A DNA stretch of 64,000 nucleotides, from contig NZ_JADJDO010000001.1 of the NCBI RefSeq assembly GCF_016702655.1, positions 248,001-312,000 on the forward strand. Reading direction: 5' to 3'. Origin of the DNA: Ideonella sp. (lineage in GTDB: Bacteria; Pseudomonadota; Gammaproteobacteria; Burkholderiales; Burkholderiaceae_C). Positions 10,271 through 20,844 of this stretch are shown piece by piece (the stretch's first letter is position 1; each line of letters starts with the position of its first letter). The notes under the pieces were generated by a model that worked only from the letters and a program-made list of their open reading frames with translations, was not told where the DNA came from and did not search any database. The position numbers and the translations under genes were made by a program.

Positions 10271-10383
10271 CGCCCAGGCGCAGTGAAGTGGCGGGCGCGG
10301 CTGCCGATAACATCCAGGGCCCGGCCTGCTGAAGCTGCAGGCCGCAGACGGCGCGCAAGCCGCGCCCCGATCGCACCACAACC

Positions 10384-12150
10384 ATGACCACCAAGGCCCA
10401 CGCCGCCGCCAAACCCGCCACCGGGCCGCTGACCTGGCGCGCGCTGCTGCAATGGCTGCGCGAGGACAGGCTGATCGGCGCCGAGGATGCGACCCGCACC
10501 GCGCAGCGCTTCAGCTCCGGCGACAGCCGCCAGCATCCGCTGGTGCGCCTCGCGAGCGCGGGACTGGTGCGCGAAAGCGACGGCGCTGCGCTCGACGCCG
10601 AGGCGCTGACGCAGTGGCTCGCCGCGCGCTGCGGCCTGCCCTATCTGCGCATCGATCCGCTCAAGGTCGACGTCGGCCGCGTCGCCGACGTGATGTCGAT
10701 CAACTACGCCGAGCGCCGCCACGCGCTGCCGATCCAGGTCGGCACGCACGAGGTCACGATCGCGACCTGCGAGCCCTTCGACATCGGCTGGGTGGCCGAG
10801 ATCGAGGGCCACACGCGCAAGAAGTGCGCCTGGTCGTTGCCACCTGGCCGAGCTGCAGCGACCGGGTTCTCCCACTCTCGCGCTCGGTGCGCGCGGCGAT
10901 CAGCGGCGAGACGGCGACCCACCGCGGCTTCGGGCAACTCGTCGAGCTCGGCCGGCAACCGCCGCTGGACGCCAACGACCAGGGCGTGGTGCGGGTCGTC
11001 GGCTGGCGTGGCAGTACGCTTCGACCAGCGCGCGAGCGACATCCACCTCGAGCCCCGCGGCGCGGCTGGGCGCGATCCGCTTCCGCATCGACGGCGTGAT
11101 GCACACCGTCTACCAGCTGCCGCCGGGCGTGATGAACCGTGACGGCGCGCATCAAACCCTCGGTCCGCATGGACGTGGTCGAGAAGCGGCGCCCGCAGGA
11201 CGGGCGCATCAAGACCGCAACCGCGCGGCGACGAGGTCGAGATGCGCCTGTCGACGCTTCCCACCGCCTTCGGCGAGAAGATGGTGATGCGCATCTTCGA
11301 CCCCGACACGGCCGGCAAGAACGTCGACGCGCTCGGCTTCGGCGCGCACGACACGCCGCGCTGGGAGGCGCTCACCGCACACACGCACGGCATCATCCTC
11401 GTCACCGGGCCGACCGGATCGGGCAAGACGACGACGCTCTACGCGACCCTGAAGCGCCTCGCGACCGACGAAGTCAACGTCTGCACGATCGAGGACCCGA
11501 TCGAGATGATCAACCCGCGTTCAACCAGACGCGGGCGGACCAGCTCAGCCCGGGTTTGCCGAAGGCCTGCGCTGATGCGCCAGGACCCCGACATCATCAT
11601 GGTCGGCGAGATCCGCGACCTCGAGACGGCCGAGATGGCGATCAGGCCGCGCTCACCGCGCCACCTCGTCTTCCGGCACGCTGCACACCAACGACGCAGC
11701 GTCGGCGATCCCGCGCCTCGTCACGACCTGGGCGTGCCCGCCCTACCGGAATCGGCGCGACCGTCGTCGGCGCTCCGGCTCTCGTGCGCACGCTGTGCCA
11801 GCGTGCCAAGGCGCCCGATCCGGACACGACGCGCGAAACCTTGCAGACGGTGATCAAGCCGTGGCGCCTGACCGGCGAGGTGCGCGCCTGCAAGCCGGTG
11901 GGCTGCCTGGGTGCCGCATGACGGGTTACCGCGGCCGCGCCGGGCTCTACGAACTGCTCACCGTGACCGAGGCCGCGCGCGCCGCGATCCATCCGAGCCC
12001 CGACGCCGCGAAGCTGCGCACGCAAAGCCTTGCCGACGGCCTGCGCCCGCTGCGCATGGCCGGCGCGATGAAGGTCGCCGAAGGGCTGACCACGGTCGAG
12101 GAAGTGCTGCGCGCGACGCCGGGAGGGTTGATGACGACCCCAGGCTCACT
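10384..12150 (+). pseudogene. Type II secretion / pilus assembly ATPase GspE-like, many frameshifts
   Basis: The N-terminal GspE domain is intact to about 10835 (WRALLQWLREDRLIGAEDA; LPYLRIDPLKVDVGR). Beyond that, recognisable motifs jump between frames about ten times: SDIHLEPR, FGEKMVMRIF, Walker A GPTGSGKTTTLYATLKR (11408-11458), DEVNVCTIEDPIEM, MRQDPDIIMVGEIRDLETAEM (Walker B), a tetracysteine remnant (LCQR...GCL) and the C-terminal GYRGRAGLYELL. It would energise a secretion or pilus machine with the upstream ExeA-like protein. No pseudopilin, secretin or GspF gene is nearby. As read it cannot make a full protein. The exact end is uncertain. Confidence 0.7.
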
Positions 12151-12189
12151 GCGTTCGCGGCTCAAGGCGCGGTCAGCAGGGCGGCCCGG

Positions 12190-13279
12190 CGCTCGGCAGA
12201 CGCCGCACGCCCGGTCGCAAGGGCGGCGCCGCGCTCCTCGCCGCATGCAGAGCCGGATCGTACGCGATCAGTCGCAGGCCGGTAAGTGTTCCCGAGCACC
12301 GGATGCGTCGTAGCCTGCTCAAGCTGCGCGATCTCGTCGGCCGTAGCGTCGTCGACACCGCCGCCACCGCCTGGTCGATCTGCTCGGGCTTGCTCGCACC
12401 GAAGATGGGCGCCGTGACGCCCGTGCGGCAACCAAGGCGTAGGCGGGCGTCGCGTTGCTCACCCCTGGCCTGCGCCAGCGCCGAGAGGCGCTCCACGGTC
12501 TGGAAGTCGCTCGCGCGGTAGTAGAGCCGTTGCGCGATGTCGTCGGTGCTCGCGCGCGCGGTCGCGCCGGCCTGAAGGTCGTCGGCCTTGCGGTTGCCGG
12601 CGAGAAAGCCGCGCGCGAGCGGGCTCCAGGGGATCAGCGCCACGCCCTGGTCGCGGCACAGCGGGATCATCTCGCGCTCCTCCTCGCGGTAGGCGAGGTT
12701 GTAGTGGTTCTGCATGCTCGCGAACGGCGTCCAGCCAGGCGGCGCGCGACTTCCTGCGCCTTCGCGAACTGCCAGGCCCCCTCGAGCTCGCGCCGAGGTA
12801 GCACCTTGCCGGCCTTGACGACGTTCGTGCAGCGCCTCCATCGTCTCCTGATCGGCGTGGCTGCCCAGCGGTGGATCTGGTAGAGGTCGATGTAGTCCAT
12901 GCCGAGCCGCTGCAGGCTCGCGTCCACGGCGTGCAGGATGCGTTTCTCGACAGACCGCTCGTGTTGGGACGCGGCTCGTGCGCATTACCGCCGGCGCCAG
13001 CCTGCTGCCCAAGCCAGGCCCACCGGGTAGAACATGGTCGCGACGACGATCCGCGCTGGCAGAACGCGCACAAGCGGCCGGTGAGCACCTCGCCTCGCCG
13101 GCCGAGTACATGTCGGCGCTGTCGAAGAAGTTGAGCCCCGCTCGACCGCGTGCCTGACGAGCGGGCAGCTCGCCTTCGTCGAGTACCCAGGGCCGCCACT
13201 TCGGCGTGCCGTAGGTCATCATGCCCAGGCACAGGCGCGAGACGACGAGGCCGGTGCGGCCGAGGCGGGTGGTCTGCAT
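12190..13279 (-). pseudogene. Aldo/keto reductase, several frameshifts
   Basis: The start is clear at 13279: MQTTRLGRTGLVVSRLCLGM, then a conserved YGTPKW. The catalytic-region piece NFFDSADMYSAGE follows after a small indel. Intact later pieces are ASMQNHYNLAYREEEREMI, GVALIPWSPLARGFLAGN, APIFGASKPEQIDQAV and a C-terminal THPVLGN. These fit the NADPH-dependent AKR family (YajO/YhdN type) of about 330-345 residues. At least five frame changes lie between 12240 and 13150, and the stop cannot be fixed. It overlaps the end region of the convergent GspE-like gene. Confidence 0.68.
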
Positions 13280-13289
13280 GGGTGCTCCT

Positions 13290-15251
13290 TGGCGCTGCGC
13301 GGGCGCCCATGATGCCAGCGCCCCCGCGCGGTGCAAAACCTGCAGGCGCCCGGCCAGGGCCGGCCAGGCTGGCACGCCGAGCGCGACCAGGTGCAGCACC
13401 CATTCGCGCGCCGGGTCGGCGCCGACGAGCGCCGCCGCTTCGGCGTCGTAGAACGCACCGACCGCGCAGGCCGCGAGCCCGCGCGCCCGCGGCGAGGTAG
13501 ATGGCGCTCGCCGATGCAGCCTGCCTGCAGCAGCGCGTGCCGATAGCCGCGCAACGCGCCCGCCGGGTCGGCCTGCAGCGCTTCGCGATCGACGCCGAGC
13601 ACGAACACCGCTTGCGCGTCGCCGATCACGTCCTGATCCAGCGCGGCGGCGCGCGCTGCCGCACGCAAGTCGGGCCGACGCGGCGCGGCTCGAGGCGTGG
13701 CGCCGCGCGTCGTAGCGATAGGCACCCGGCGCGAGGCCCGCTACGGCGTTGACGACGGCGACGCACGCAGCGCCTCCGACAACGAAGCCCGCGCGCCATC
13801 AAAGCGCCGAGCACCGCCGGAAGCCCGTCGAGTTCGAGCGCCCGGTCCGAGAAGCGGCGCACCGAGCGCCGGCGCCCAGATCACGCGCAGCCCGTCGGCC
13901 TGCACCGGAGGCGCGCGCGGCAGGGTGATCGCGCCAGTGGCTGCGGGTGCGCGGGCGCGGCGTCTGCGGCGCCATCCGCGGCGCCGCGAGCGAGGTCGCG
14001 GCGTGCATCGCGCCGGTGATGCCGAGCGGCGACCTTTCGCGGCGCAGCGCGCTGCGGTGGCGCAGGCGACTGGCGGCCTCGCCGGCGCGCGCGGCGCCAC
14101 TGGCGCGGCAGGACTTGGCCGCGGGACCAGCGCGGGCCAGGCAAGCACGCCCTCTTCAGCCTCGTCGAGTCCGAGCGCCGCGGCACATCGCGCCTCGTCG
14201 AAGCGCATTGCGAAGCGGTGCATCGCGCCTCGACCTCGCGCGCCGCGACGCGCAGGTTTCCGATCGCATGGCCGAGGTCGGCGAGCAGGTAGCGATAGGT
14301 GCGGTCGCGGTACTTGTGGCCGCTGCGCCGGAAGACCGCGGTCGCGACGACGATCGCGGCTGCCTCTGAGCGCCGTCTCGTCGGCCGCCATCGCGACCTG
14401 CGCGGCGGCAGGCGCCGCCCTCGAGACGCTCCAAGCGCATCGGCCAGCGCGTCGTAGTGCCACACCCCGGCGGGCAAGCCGGGCAGCGCGCACCGCGGCG
14501 ACGTGGAGCTCGGCCGCGAACAGCGCCCCCGACGACGGCGACGCGCGCAAGCGGAACGGTTCGCGCGCACGGCGTGATGCCGGCCGTGTGGCGCAGGACG
14601 TTGGCCAGCGCCGCCAGATCGAAACGCCTGCGCCGGGCAGCTGGCAGCTCCGGGCAGCGCGATCCGCGCCGCCCCAGGGCAGGCTTGAACGGCGTCCGGC
14701 GCGTCGCCCCAATCGACGCCCGCGCGCTGCAGTACGCCGCGGCGCGAGTTCGACGACTGGGCATGGAAGCGCTCGACCATCGCCATCGCCGCGCCAGGGT
14801 CGCGGATCCGGTGTCGCCGATGTCGCCGCCGGCTTGCGCCTGGCCCTGCCCGCTGCGCCAGCCGGCCCAATACGCCGCGCCGACGGCGGCCAGCGCGCCG
14901 AACAGCGCGAGCGCGCGCCGGCGCCGCGGATGCATTGCCGCGCCAACGCTGGCATCCGGCGCAGCCCGCCGCACCAGGAAGCGCCACACGACACGCCAGT
15001 TGAACGCGAGATGCAGCGCGAGCAGCAGCAGCGTGGTGTAGCCGAACAGGTAGTGCCAGTCGAACACCGGCAGTTGCTGGTTGGCGACCCAGAAGATGCC
15101 GCCCGCCGTGCTGCCCACGTACAGCAGCAGCAGCACGCTCGTCGCGGCGTTCAGGGCCAACCCGCGACGGCGGGCGCCGGCACAGCACCCGCCACGACAG
15201 CCAGGCCACAGCCATGAGCAACGGCAACGCAACCCACAGGATCTTGGGCAT
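13290..15251 (-). pseudogene. SagB-type nitroreductase-fold oxidoreductase with N-terminal membrane domain, frameshifted
   Basis: The ATG at 15251 begins MPKILWVALPLLMAVAWLSW. After a shift near 15175 two or three more membrane spans appear (ATSVLLLLYVGSTAGGIFWV; LFGYTTLLLLALHLAFN), with histidines as in cytochrome-b561-like cores. The second half shows SagB/ThcOx hallmarks: GVWHYDALADAL, then HKYRDRTYRYLLADLGHAIGNL, and near the C-terminus EWVLHLVALGVP. That FMN family includes azole-forming dehydrogenases and general nitroreductases. Many indels split it, and the stop is not identifiable before the aldo/keto reductase start. Substrate unknown. Confidence 0.6.
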
Positions 15252-15385
15252 GGCGCGGACCTCTCCTCTCGATTCTAGGGAGCCGACGCGGGCTGAAGGA
15301 TTCCAACAGAAGGATTTCACCAGTGGCGCCGTGGATCGCGAGGCCTTAGCCTGCCACTCCTCTTCCGCCCGACACCGAATCGCCC

Positions 15386-17068
15386 ATGAACGCCGACACC
15401 AAGCTCATCCTCGACCACGTTCTCGACCACGAGGCGGGCCATCCCGAGCGCATCTACCTGACGCAGCCCGTCGGCGGCGGCAAGGTCGTCGACTACACCT
15501 GGGGCCAGGTCGTCGGCGAGGCGCGGCGCATGGCGGCGCACCTGCAGGCGCAGGGATTCCCGCGCGGCGCGCGCATCGCCATCCTGTCGAAAAACTGCGC
15601 CCACTTCATCATGGCCGAGCTCGCCATCTGGATGGCGGGCTACACCACGGTCGCGATCTTCCCGACCGAGACCGCCGAGACGATCGGCTACGTGCTCGGC
15701 CACAGCGAGGCGAGCCTGCTCTTCGTCGGCAAGCTCGACAGCTGGGAGCAGCAGCGCGCCGGCGTACCGCCTGGGCTGCCGTGCATCGCGTTCCCGCTCG
15801 CGCCGAAGACCGATTTCGACACCTGGGAGGCGATCGTCGCGCGCAAGCCGCCGCTCGCCGGCCGGCCGCAGCGCGCGGCCGACGAACTGGCGATGCTGAT
15901 CTACACCTCGGGCTCGACCGGACAGCCCAAGGGGGTGATGTCGAGCTTCGGCGCCATCACGCGCACCGCCGAGATCATCAGCGCCGATACGCGCCAGGCG
16001 TCGGCGCCGGCGTCGAGGGCCGCATGCTGTTCCTACCTGCCGCTGGCGCACAGCTTCGAGCGCTCGTGGGTCGAGGCCGCGTCGCTGGTGGACGGCGGCA
16101 CGCGCCTGTACTTCGCCGAAGCGCTCGACACCTTCCTCGAGGATCTGCGCCGCGCGCGGCCGACGCTGTTCATCTCGGTGCCGCGCCTGTGGGTCAAGTT
16201 CCAGCAGGGCGTGTTCGCGAAGATGCCGCCGGCCAAGCTCGACCGGCTGTTGTCGATCCCGATCCTCGGCCGCATCGTCGCGAAGAAGGTGTTGAAGGGC
16301 CTCGGGCTCGACGCCGTGGTGCAGGCCGGCAGCGGCTCGGCGCCGCTGCCGCCCGAAGTCATCCAGTGGTACCGGCGCCTGGGCCTGCAGCTCTTCGAGG
16401 GCTACGGCATGACCGAGGACAACTCGCTGTCGCACACCTCGAACGAGCGCTTCAGCGAGCCGGGCTGGGTCGGTGCGCCGATGGCCGGCGTCGAGGTGCG
16501 GCTGAGCCCGGAAGGCGAGATCCTGATCAAGTCGCCGGGCCAGTTCAGCGGCTACTACAAGCAGCCCGAGCTCACCGGCGGCCTCGTTCACCGAAGACGG
16601 GTTCTTCCGCACCGGCGACCGCGGCGAGCGGCGCGCGGACGGCATGCTCAAGATCACCGGCCGCACCAAGGAGCTGTTCAAGACCGCCAAGGGCAAGTAC
16701 GTCGCGCCGGCGCCGATCGAGAACCTCCTCAACGCGCACCCGATGATCGAGCTGTCGCTGGTCTCGGGGTCGGCCAGCCGGCGGCCTACGCCGTCGTCGT
16801 GCTCGCCGAGGACATCCGCCCGCGCCAGGACGATCCGGCGCTGCGCGCCGACGTCGAGCGCGAGCTCGGCGAGCTGCTGCAGGCCGTGAACCGCCGCATC
16901 GCCGACTACGAGCAGTTGCGCATGATCGTCGTCGCGCGCGAGCCCTGGTCGATCGAGAACGGCCTCTTGACGCCGACGATGAAGGTGCGCCGCGCGCGCA
17001 TCGAGGGCGCGATCGCGCCGCGCGTCGACGAGTGGTACGCCGACGCGCGCCGCGTGATCTTTGCTTGA
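15386..17068 (+). CDS. Long-chain fatty acid-CoA ligase / AMP-binding enzyme (two compensating frameshifts)
   Basis: This ANL-superfamily ligase of about 560 residues activates an acid as an acyl-adenylate and then a CoA thioester. The phosphate-binding loop is LIYTSGSTGQPKGVM (residues about 171-185). SYLPLAHSFER, GYGMTEDNS and the adenylate-binding region after it are typical of long-chain FadD15-like enzymes. Between about 16583 and 16776 the correct protein (FTEDGFFRTGD, then ITGRTKELFKTAKGKYVAP with its hinge) lies in another frame. One gained and one lost base restore the frame to the end. The 135-base spacer upstream is shared divergently with the SagB-like gene. Confidence 0.82.
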   Translation: MNADTKLILDHVLDHEAGHPERIYLTQPVGGGKVVDYTWGQVVGEARRMAAHLQAQGFPRGARIAILSKNCAHFIMAELAIWMAGYTTVAIFPTETAETIGYVLGHSEASLLFVGKLDSWEQQRAGVPPGLPCIAFPLAPKTDFDTWEAIVARKPPLAGRPQRAADELAMLIYTSGSTGQPKGVMSSFGAITRTAEIISADTRQASAPASRAACCSYLPLAHSFERSWVEAASLVDGGTRLYFAEALDTFLEDLRRARPTLFISVPRLWVKFQQGVFAKMPPAKLDRLLSIPILGRIVAKKVLKGLGLDAVVQAGSGSAPLPPEVIQWYRRLGLQLFEGYGMTEDNSLSHTSNERFSEPGWVGAPMAGVEVRLSPEGEILIKSPGQFSGYYKQPELTGGLVHRRRVLPHRRPRRAARGRHAQDHRPHQGAVQDRQGQVRRAGADREPPQRAPDDRAVAGLGVGQPAAYAVVVLAEDIRPRQDDPALRADVERELGELLQAVNRRIADYEQLRMIVVAREPWSIENGLLTPTMKVRRARIEGAIAPRVDEWYADARRVIFA

Positions 17069-17085
17069 TCGGCCGAGGCGCGACG

Positions 17086-17316
17086 CTACTGCAGCGCGCA
17101 ACTCCCCGGCCCGTCCGGGTGGCCGCAGCTGCCGCAGGGGCCGGGCATGGTCGGCAGCGGCGACGCGCCGGCGCCGCTCTCGGCGGTCGCGAAGACGGAC
17201 AGCTTCTTCGCCAGCGCCGTCGAGGCGCAGGCCGGGCACTGCGGCGTCTGGCCGCCGCGGACCAGGGTTTCGAATTCGCGCCCGCAATCCTGGCAGGCGT
17301 ACTCGTAGATCGGCAT
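17086..17316 (-). CDS. FmdB-family zinc-ribbon regulatory protein
   Basis: This small protein of 76 residues begins MPIYEYACQDCGREFE. It has two CxxC pairs (CQDC and CPAC) that should bind one zinc, and a glycine-rich tail ending GPCGSCGHPDGPGSCA. FmdB-type zinc ribbons are widespread putative regulators whose role is rarely known. The ATG at 17316 has a GAGCC-type upstream sequence. The gene is convergent with the acyl-CoA ligase, with only 17 bases between the stops. Confidence 0.83.
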   Translation of the reverse strand: MPIYEYACQDCGREFETLVRGGQTPQCPACASTALAKKLSVFATAESGAGASPLPTMPGPCGSCGHPDGPGSCALQ

Positions 17317-17464
17317 CGCATGGCTCCTGAAACTCACCCGCCCCGATTGTCGCGCGGCGCGGGCAAACTCAGGCCGCGACACAGTGCCTGCGAGGTCGCG
17401 CGGCGCTAGCCTGAGCCGGAGTCGCCTCTTCTGGGCAATCGCACAGGCGCTGCGTTTCGGCGAC

Positions 17465-18414
17465 TCAAGCGATCGGAATGCGCGCCTTGTTCGCCGCCAG
17501 CCACTGGGCGAAGGTCTGCAGCGCCGGGTTGAGCGCGCGCGCACGCGCCGGATCGCGCGCGCCGCAGAACTCGGCCGCGAACTCGACATTGAACTGGAAC
17601 ATGTTCCCGAGGTCCTCGGCGCCGGGAAAGCCGAAGCTGCGAAACAGCGCCGGGTCGAGCGCCTGGTAGCGCACCGGCTCGCCGAAGGCCACGCCCATCG
17701 CCGCGGCCATCTCGGCGCCGGTCAGCAGTTCGCCGGCGATACCGACGCGCTGGCCGATCAACTCGGCGCCGCGCTTGAAGACGCCGTAGGCGCAGCGGCC
17801 GATGTCCTCGACCGCAATGCTCGGGAACCTGCCCGCGCCGAGCGGGATCGCCCACTCGAGCACGCCGTCGGCGGCGCGCTGGGGCCGAGGCCGAAGAAGA
17901 TCAGGTTCTCCCAGTAGAACGAGGTCAGCAGGAAGGTCGTGGGCACGCCGGCATCGGTGAAGAGGTCGTCCGACTCGCCCTTGGCGTCGAAGTGCGGCAC
18001 CTTGTAGCGCCCCATCAGCGTCGGCATGCGCTCGTCCGTGAGCGCGACGAAGTTGCGCGAATCCTCGAGCGTCGACCAGACCGCGTGCGCGACGCCGGCC
18101 GCCTTGGCCGCGCGCGCCAGCGCCGCGGCCTGGGCCTGTTCCTTGTCGGGCGAGAAGTGCTCCCAGAAGTTGGTCACGAAGTAGGCCCCGTGCGCGCCGT
18201 CGAGCGCGCGCACGAGGCTCGCCTCGTCGTCCAGGTCGGCCGCGACGACCTCGGCGCCGGCCGCGGCGAGCGCGCGCGCGTTGTCGGAGTCGACCTTGCG
18301 CGTCAGCGCGCGCGCCTTGAAGCCACCGCCCGCGTCGGCGAGGATGGCGCGCGCCAGGCCGCCCCCCTGGGCTCCGGTGGCGCCGACGATGGCGATGATC
18401 CTGGGTTGCGTCAT
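17465..18414 (-). CDS. NmrA-family NAD(P)-binding protein (one frameshift)
   Basis: The atypical short-chain dehydrogenase opens with MTQPRIIAIVGATGAQGGG, whose GATGxxGG loop binds NAD(P). YFVTNFWEH, AHAVWSTLEDS and the conserved PTTFLLTSFYWEN follow. Near 17876 the frame changes: the first frame loses homology, while the second continues VLEWAIPLGAGRFPSIAVEDIG to a proper C-terminus at 17465. A one-base indel explains it. NmrA-like proteins act as redox sensors or quinone reductases; the role here is unknown. The start follows a GGAGACCGCC sequence. Confidence 0.78.
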
Positions 18415-18499
18415 GGCGGTCTCCTTCTCGGGATAGGGTGCTGCGCTTGTCTGCGCCCGCGAAGCATAGGCCCTTGCCGACGCGCCCGCCAGCGCCGGG

Positions 18500-19678
18500 T
18501 CATCCGCGGCCGTCGCAGGCCAGCGCGCGCCAGCAGCACAGCGCCGAGACGGCGGCCGCGCCCGCTGCGGCCCAGAACACGGCGGCGAATCCGAGCGCCT
18601 CGCTGAGCGCGCCGCCGGCAACACCGCCGACGACGCCCGACGCGCCGTAGCCCAGCACCGTGTACAGCGCCTGCCCGCGGCCACGCAGGCGGCCCGGGAA
18701 GTGGCGGTTGATGAGGCCGATGCAGGCGGTGGGCTTCGCGGCGAAGGTGACGGCGTGCGTACACTGCGCGATGACTGGCACCCAGGCGAGATTGCCGAAT
18801 GCGGCCATCGCGGCGAAGCGCAGCATGGACACGAGCGCGGCGAGCACCAGCCAGCCGTGCATCGACACGCGATGCACCCTGCGCCCCTGGAACCAGAACC
18901 ACAGCACTTCGGCGGCGACGGAGAGCGCCCACATCAACCCGACCGTGCCCGGCCCGTAGCCGAGCTCGGCGAGGTAGAGCGAGAAGAAGGCGTACAGGCT
19001 CACGTGCGCGAGCACGGTGAAGAAGACGCCGGCAAAGAACCACGCCACCGCCGGTTGGCGCAGCACCGCGAGCGCCGGCGCGGCGCGCTCGTGCGTCTGC
19101 GCCGCCTCGCGCACCATCGGCACGAGCAGCGCCGCACCGAGCAGCAGCGCGAGCAGCGCGACGACGAGCCACGGGAAACGCACCAGCCCCGCCCACTGCA
19201 GGACAAAGCCGCTGCCGCTGACGGCGAGGATGAAGCCGACCGACCCCCACACGCGCACGCGGCCGTAGCGCCCAGCGTCGAGCGCACCGGTGTCGTCGCG
19301 GCTGACGAGGTGCGCCAGCGCCGCCTCGTTGATCGGGATCACGCCTGCGGTGCAGAGGAAGAGCGCGACGGTGACAGCGACGATCCACGGCCACGACGGC
19401 GGACCGAAATAGCCGAGCGAGCACACGAGCGCGAGCGCGACCGCCCAGCGCAGGAGCAGCGTGCGCGAGCCGCTGTGGTCGGCGAGCCAGCCCCATGCGT
19501 AGGGGCTGACGATGCGCGTCGCTGCCTGCATCGAAGCGAGCGAGCCGATCGCCAGCGTCGAGAACCCTAGATGTTGCAGCCACAGCGGCGCGTAGGTCGC
19601 GAACAGCCCCGTGTAGGCGAAGTACGAGAACGAGACGCCGCCGAAGGCGACCAGCGCGCCGCGCGCCTGCGCGGGCAT
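18500..19678 (-). CDS. MFS transporter, 3-phenylpropionate-permease-like (PPP) family
   Basis: This permease has 392 residues and about twelve predicted membrane spans. The first half contains GLFATYAPLWLQHLGFS and RIVSPYAWGWLADHSGSR, the A-like loop of the major facilitator superfamily, close to HcaT/nucleoside-permease-like members. Its ATG directly follows the aroC stop with no spacer, so it is transcribed and probably translationally coupled with aroC. The substrate is not predictable. No other catabolic genes surround it. Confidence 0.82.
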   Translation of the reverse strand: MPAQARGALVAFGGVSFSYFAYTGLFATYAPLWLQHLGFSTLAIGSLASMQAATRIVSPYAWGWLADHSGSRTLLLRWAVALALVCSLGYFGPPSWPWIVAVTVALFLCTAGVIPINEAALAHLVSRDDTGALDAGRYGRVRVWGSVGFILAVSGSGFVLQWAGLVRFPWLVVALLALLLGAALLVPMVREAAQTHERAAPALAVLRQPAVAWFFAGVFFTVLAHVSLYAFFSLYLAELGYGPGTVGLMWALSVAAEVLWFWFQGRRVHRVSMHGWLVLAALVSMLRFAAMAAFGNLAWVPVIAQCTHAVTFAAKPTACIGLINRHFPGRLRGRGQALYTVLGYGASGVVGGVAGGALSEALGFAAVFWAAAGAAAVSALCCWRALACDGRG

Positions 19679-20779
19679 TCAGCGCCGCGCGCGCGCCGGG
19701 ATGGGCGGTGTCGCGAGACGCACGTCGCCGCACTGCGCGCGCTGGCGCAGCGCGTGGTCCATCAGCACGAGGGCGAGCATGGCTTCGGCGATCGGCGTCG
19801 CACGGATGCCGACGCAGGGATCGTGGCGGCCGAAGGTCTGCACGACGGTCGGCGCGCCGCTGCGGTCGATCGACGCGCGCGGCGCGCGGATCGAGCTCGT
19901 CGGCTTGATCGCGATCGCGACCGTGATGTCCTGCCCGGTGGAGATGCCGCCGAGCACGCCGCCGGCGTTGTTGCTGCGAAAGCCCGCCGGCGTGAGCTCG
20001 TCGCCGTGCACGCTGCCGCGCTGCGCGACGCAGCCGAAGCCGGCGCCGATCTCGACCCCCTTGACGGCGTTGATGCCCATCATCGCGTAGGCGATCTCGG
20101 CGTCGAGCTTGTCGGCGAGCGGCTCGCCGAGGCCCGGCGGCACGTTCGTCGCCTCGACGAGGATGCGCGCACCGACCGAGTCGCCTTCCTTGCGCAGCGC
20201 GTCCATCGCCGCCTCGAGCTCGGCGATCATGCTCGCGTTGGCGGCGAAGAACGGGTTGTTGGGCACATGCTCCCAGCCCTCGAAGGGGATCGCGATCGCG
20301 CCCAGATGCGTCATGCAGCCGCGAAAGCCGGTGCCGTGATGTTCGCGCAGCCACTTGCGCGCGACGGCGCCGGCGCCCACCATCGGCGCCGTCAGGCGCG
20401 CCGACGCACGCCCGCCGCCGCGCGGGTCGCGCAGGCCGTACTTGCGCCAGTAGCTGTAGTCGGCGTGGCCGGGGCGGAAGGTGTCGAGCAGGTTGCCGTA
20501 GTCCTTGCTGCGCTGGTCGGTGTTGTGGATCAGCAGGCAGATCGGCGTGCCCGTCGTGACGCCCTCGTAGACGCCGGAGAGGATCTGCACCGCATCGGGT
20601 TCGTTGCGCTGCGTCACGTGGCGGCTGGTGCCGGGGCGGCGCCGGTCGAGCTCGGGCTGGATGTCGGCCTCCGCGAGCGCCATGCCCGGCGGGCAGCCGT
20701 CGATCACGCAGCCGATCGCGGGGCCGTGGCTCTCGCCGAAGTTGGTGACCCGAAACAGGGTGCCGAAGGTGCTGGACAT
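19679..20779 (-). CDS. aroC: Chorismate synthase
   Basis: The product converts EPSP to chorismate, the last common step to aromatic amino acids, using reduced FMN. It has 366 residues, the normal length. Family signatures are complete: GESHGPAIGCVIDGCPPG near the N-terminus, RSKDYGN, and RGGGRASARLTAPM. The C-terminal GRHDPCVGIRATPIAEAM carries the catalytic histidine region. It is the first gene of a two-gene unit with the MFS transporter. The ATG at 20779 is well supported by homology to MSSTFGTLFRVTNFGESHG. Confidence 0.97.
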   Translation of the reverse strand: MSSTFGTLFRVTNFGESHGPAIGCVIDGCPPGMALAEADIQPELDRRRPGTSRHVTQRNEPDAVQILSGVYEGVTTGTPICLLIHNTDQRSKDYGNLLDTFRPGHADYSYWRKYGLRDPRGGGRASARLTAPMVGAGAVARKWLREHHGTGFRGCMTHLGAIAIPFEGWEHVPNNPFFAANASMIAELEAAMDALRKEGDSVGARILVEATNVPPGLGEPLADKLDAEIAYAMMGINAVKGVEIGAGFGCVAQRGSVHGDELTPAGFRSNNAGGVLGGISTGQDITVAIAIKPTSSIRAPRASIDRSGAPTVVQTFGRHDPCVGIRATPIAEAMLALVLMDHALRQRAQCGDVRLATPPIPARARR

Positions 20780-20844
20780 GGCTGCGCCGGAGAGCGGATC
20801 ACGCCACCTGGGCCGTGATCGGAAGGGACGATTCTAGAAGCAGC

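Noticed and set aside
8550..10325. Shared GCCGATAACATC string near 8553 and 10304 considered as an attachment-site or repeat pair
   Set aside because: Only about 12 bases agree exactly. The first copy is coding (ADNIEAR) in the spermidine-synthase-like gene, and there is no integrase or tRNA nearby.
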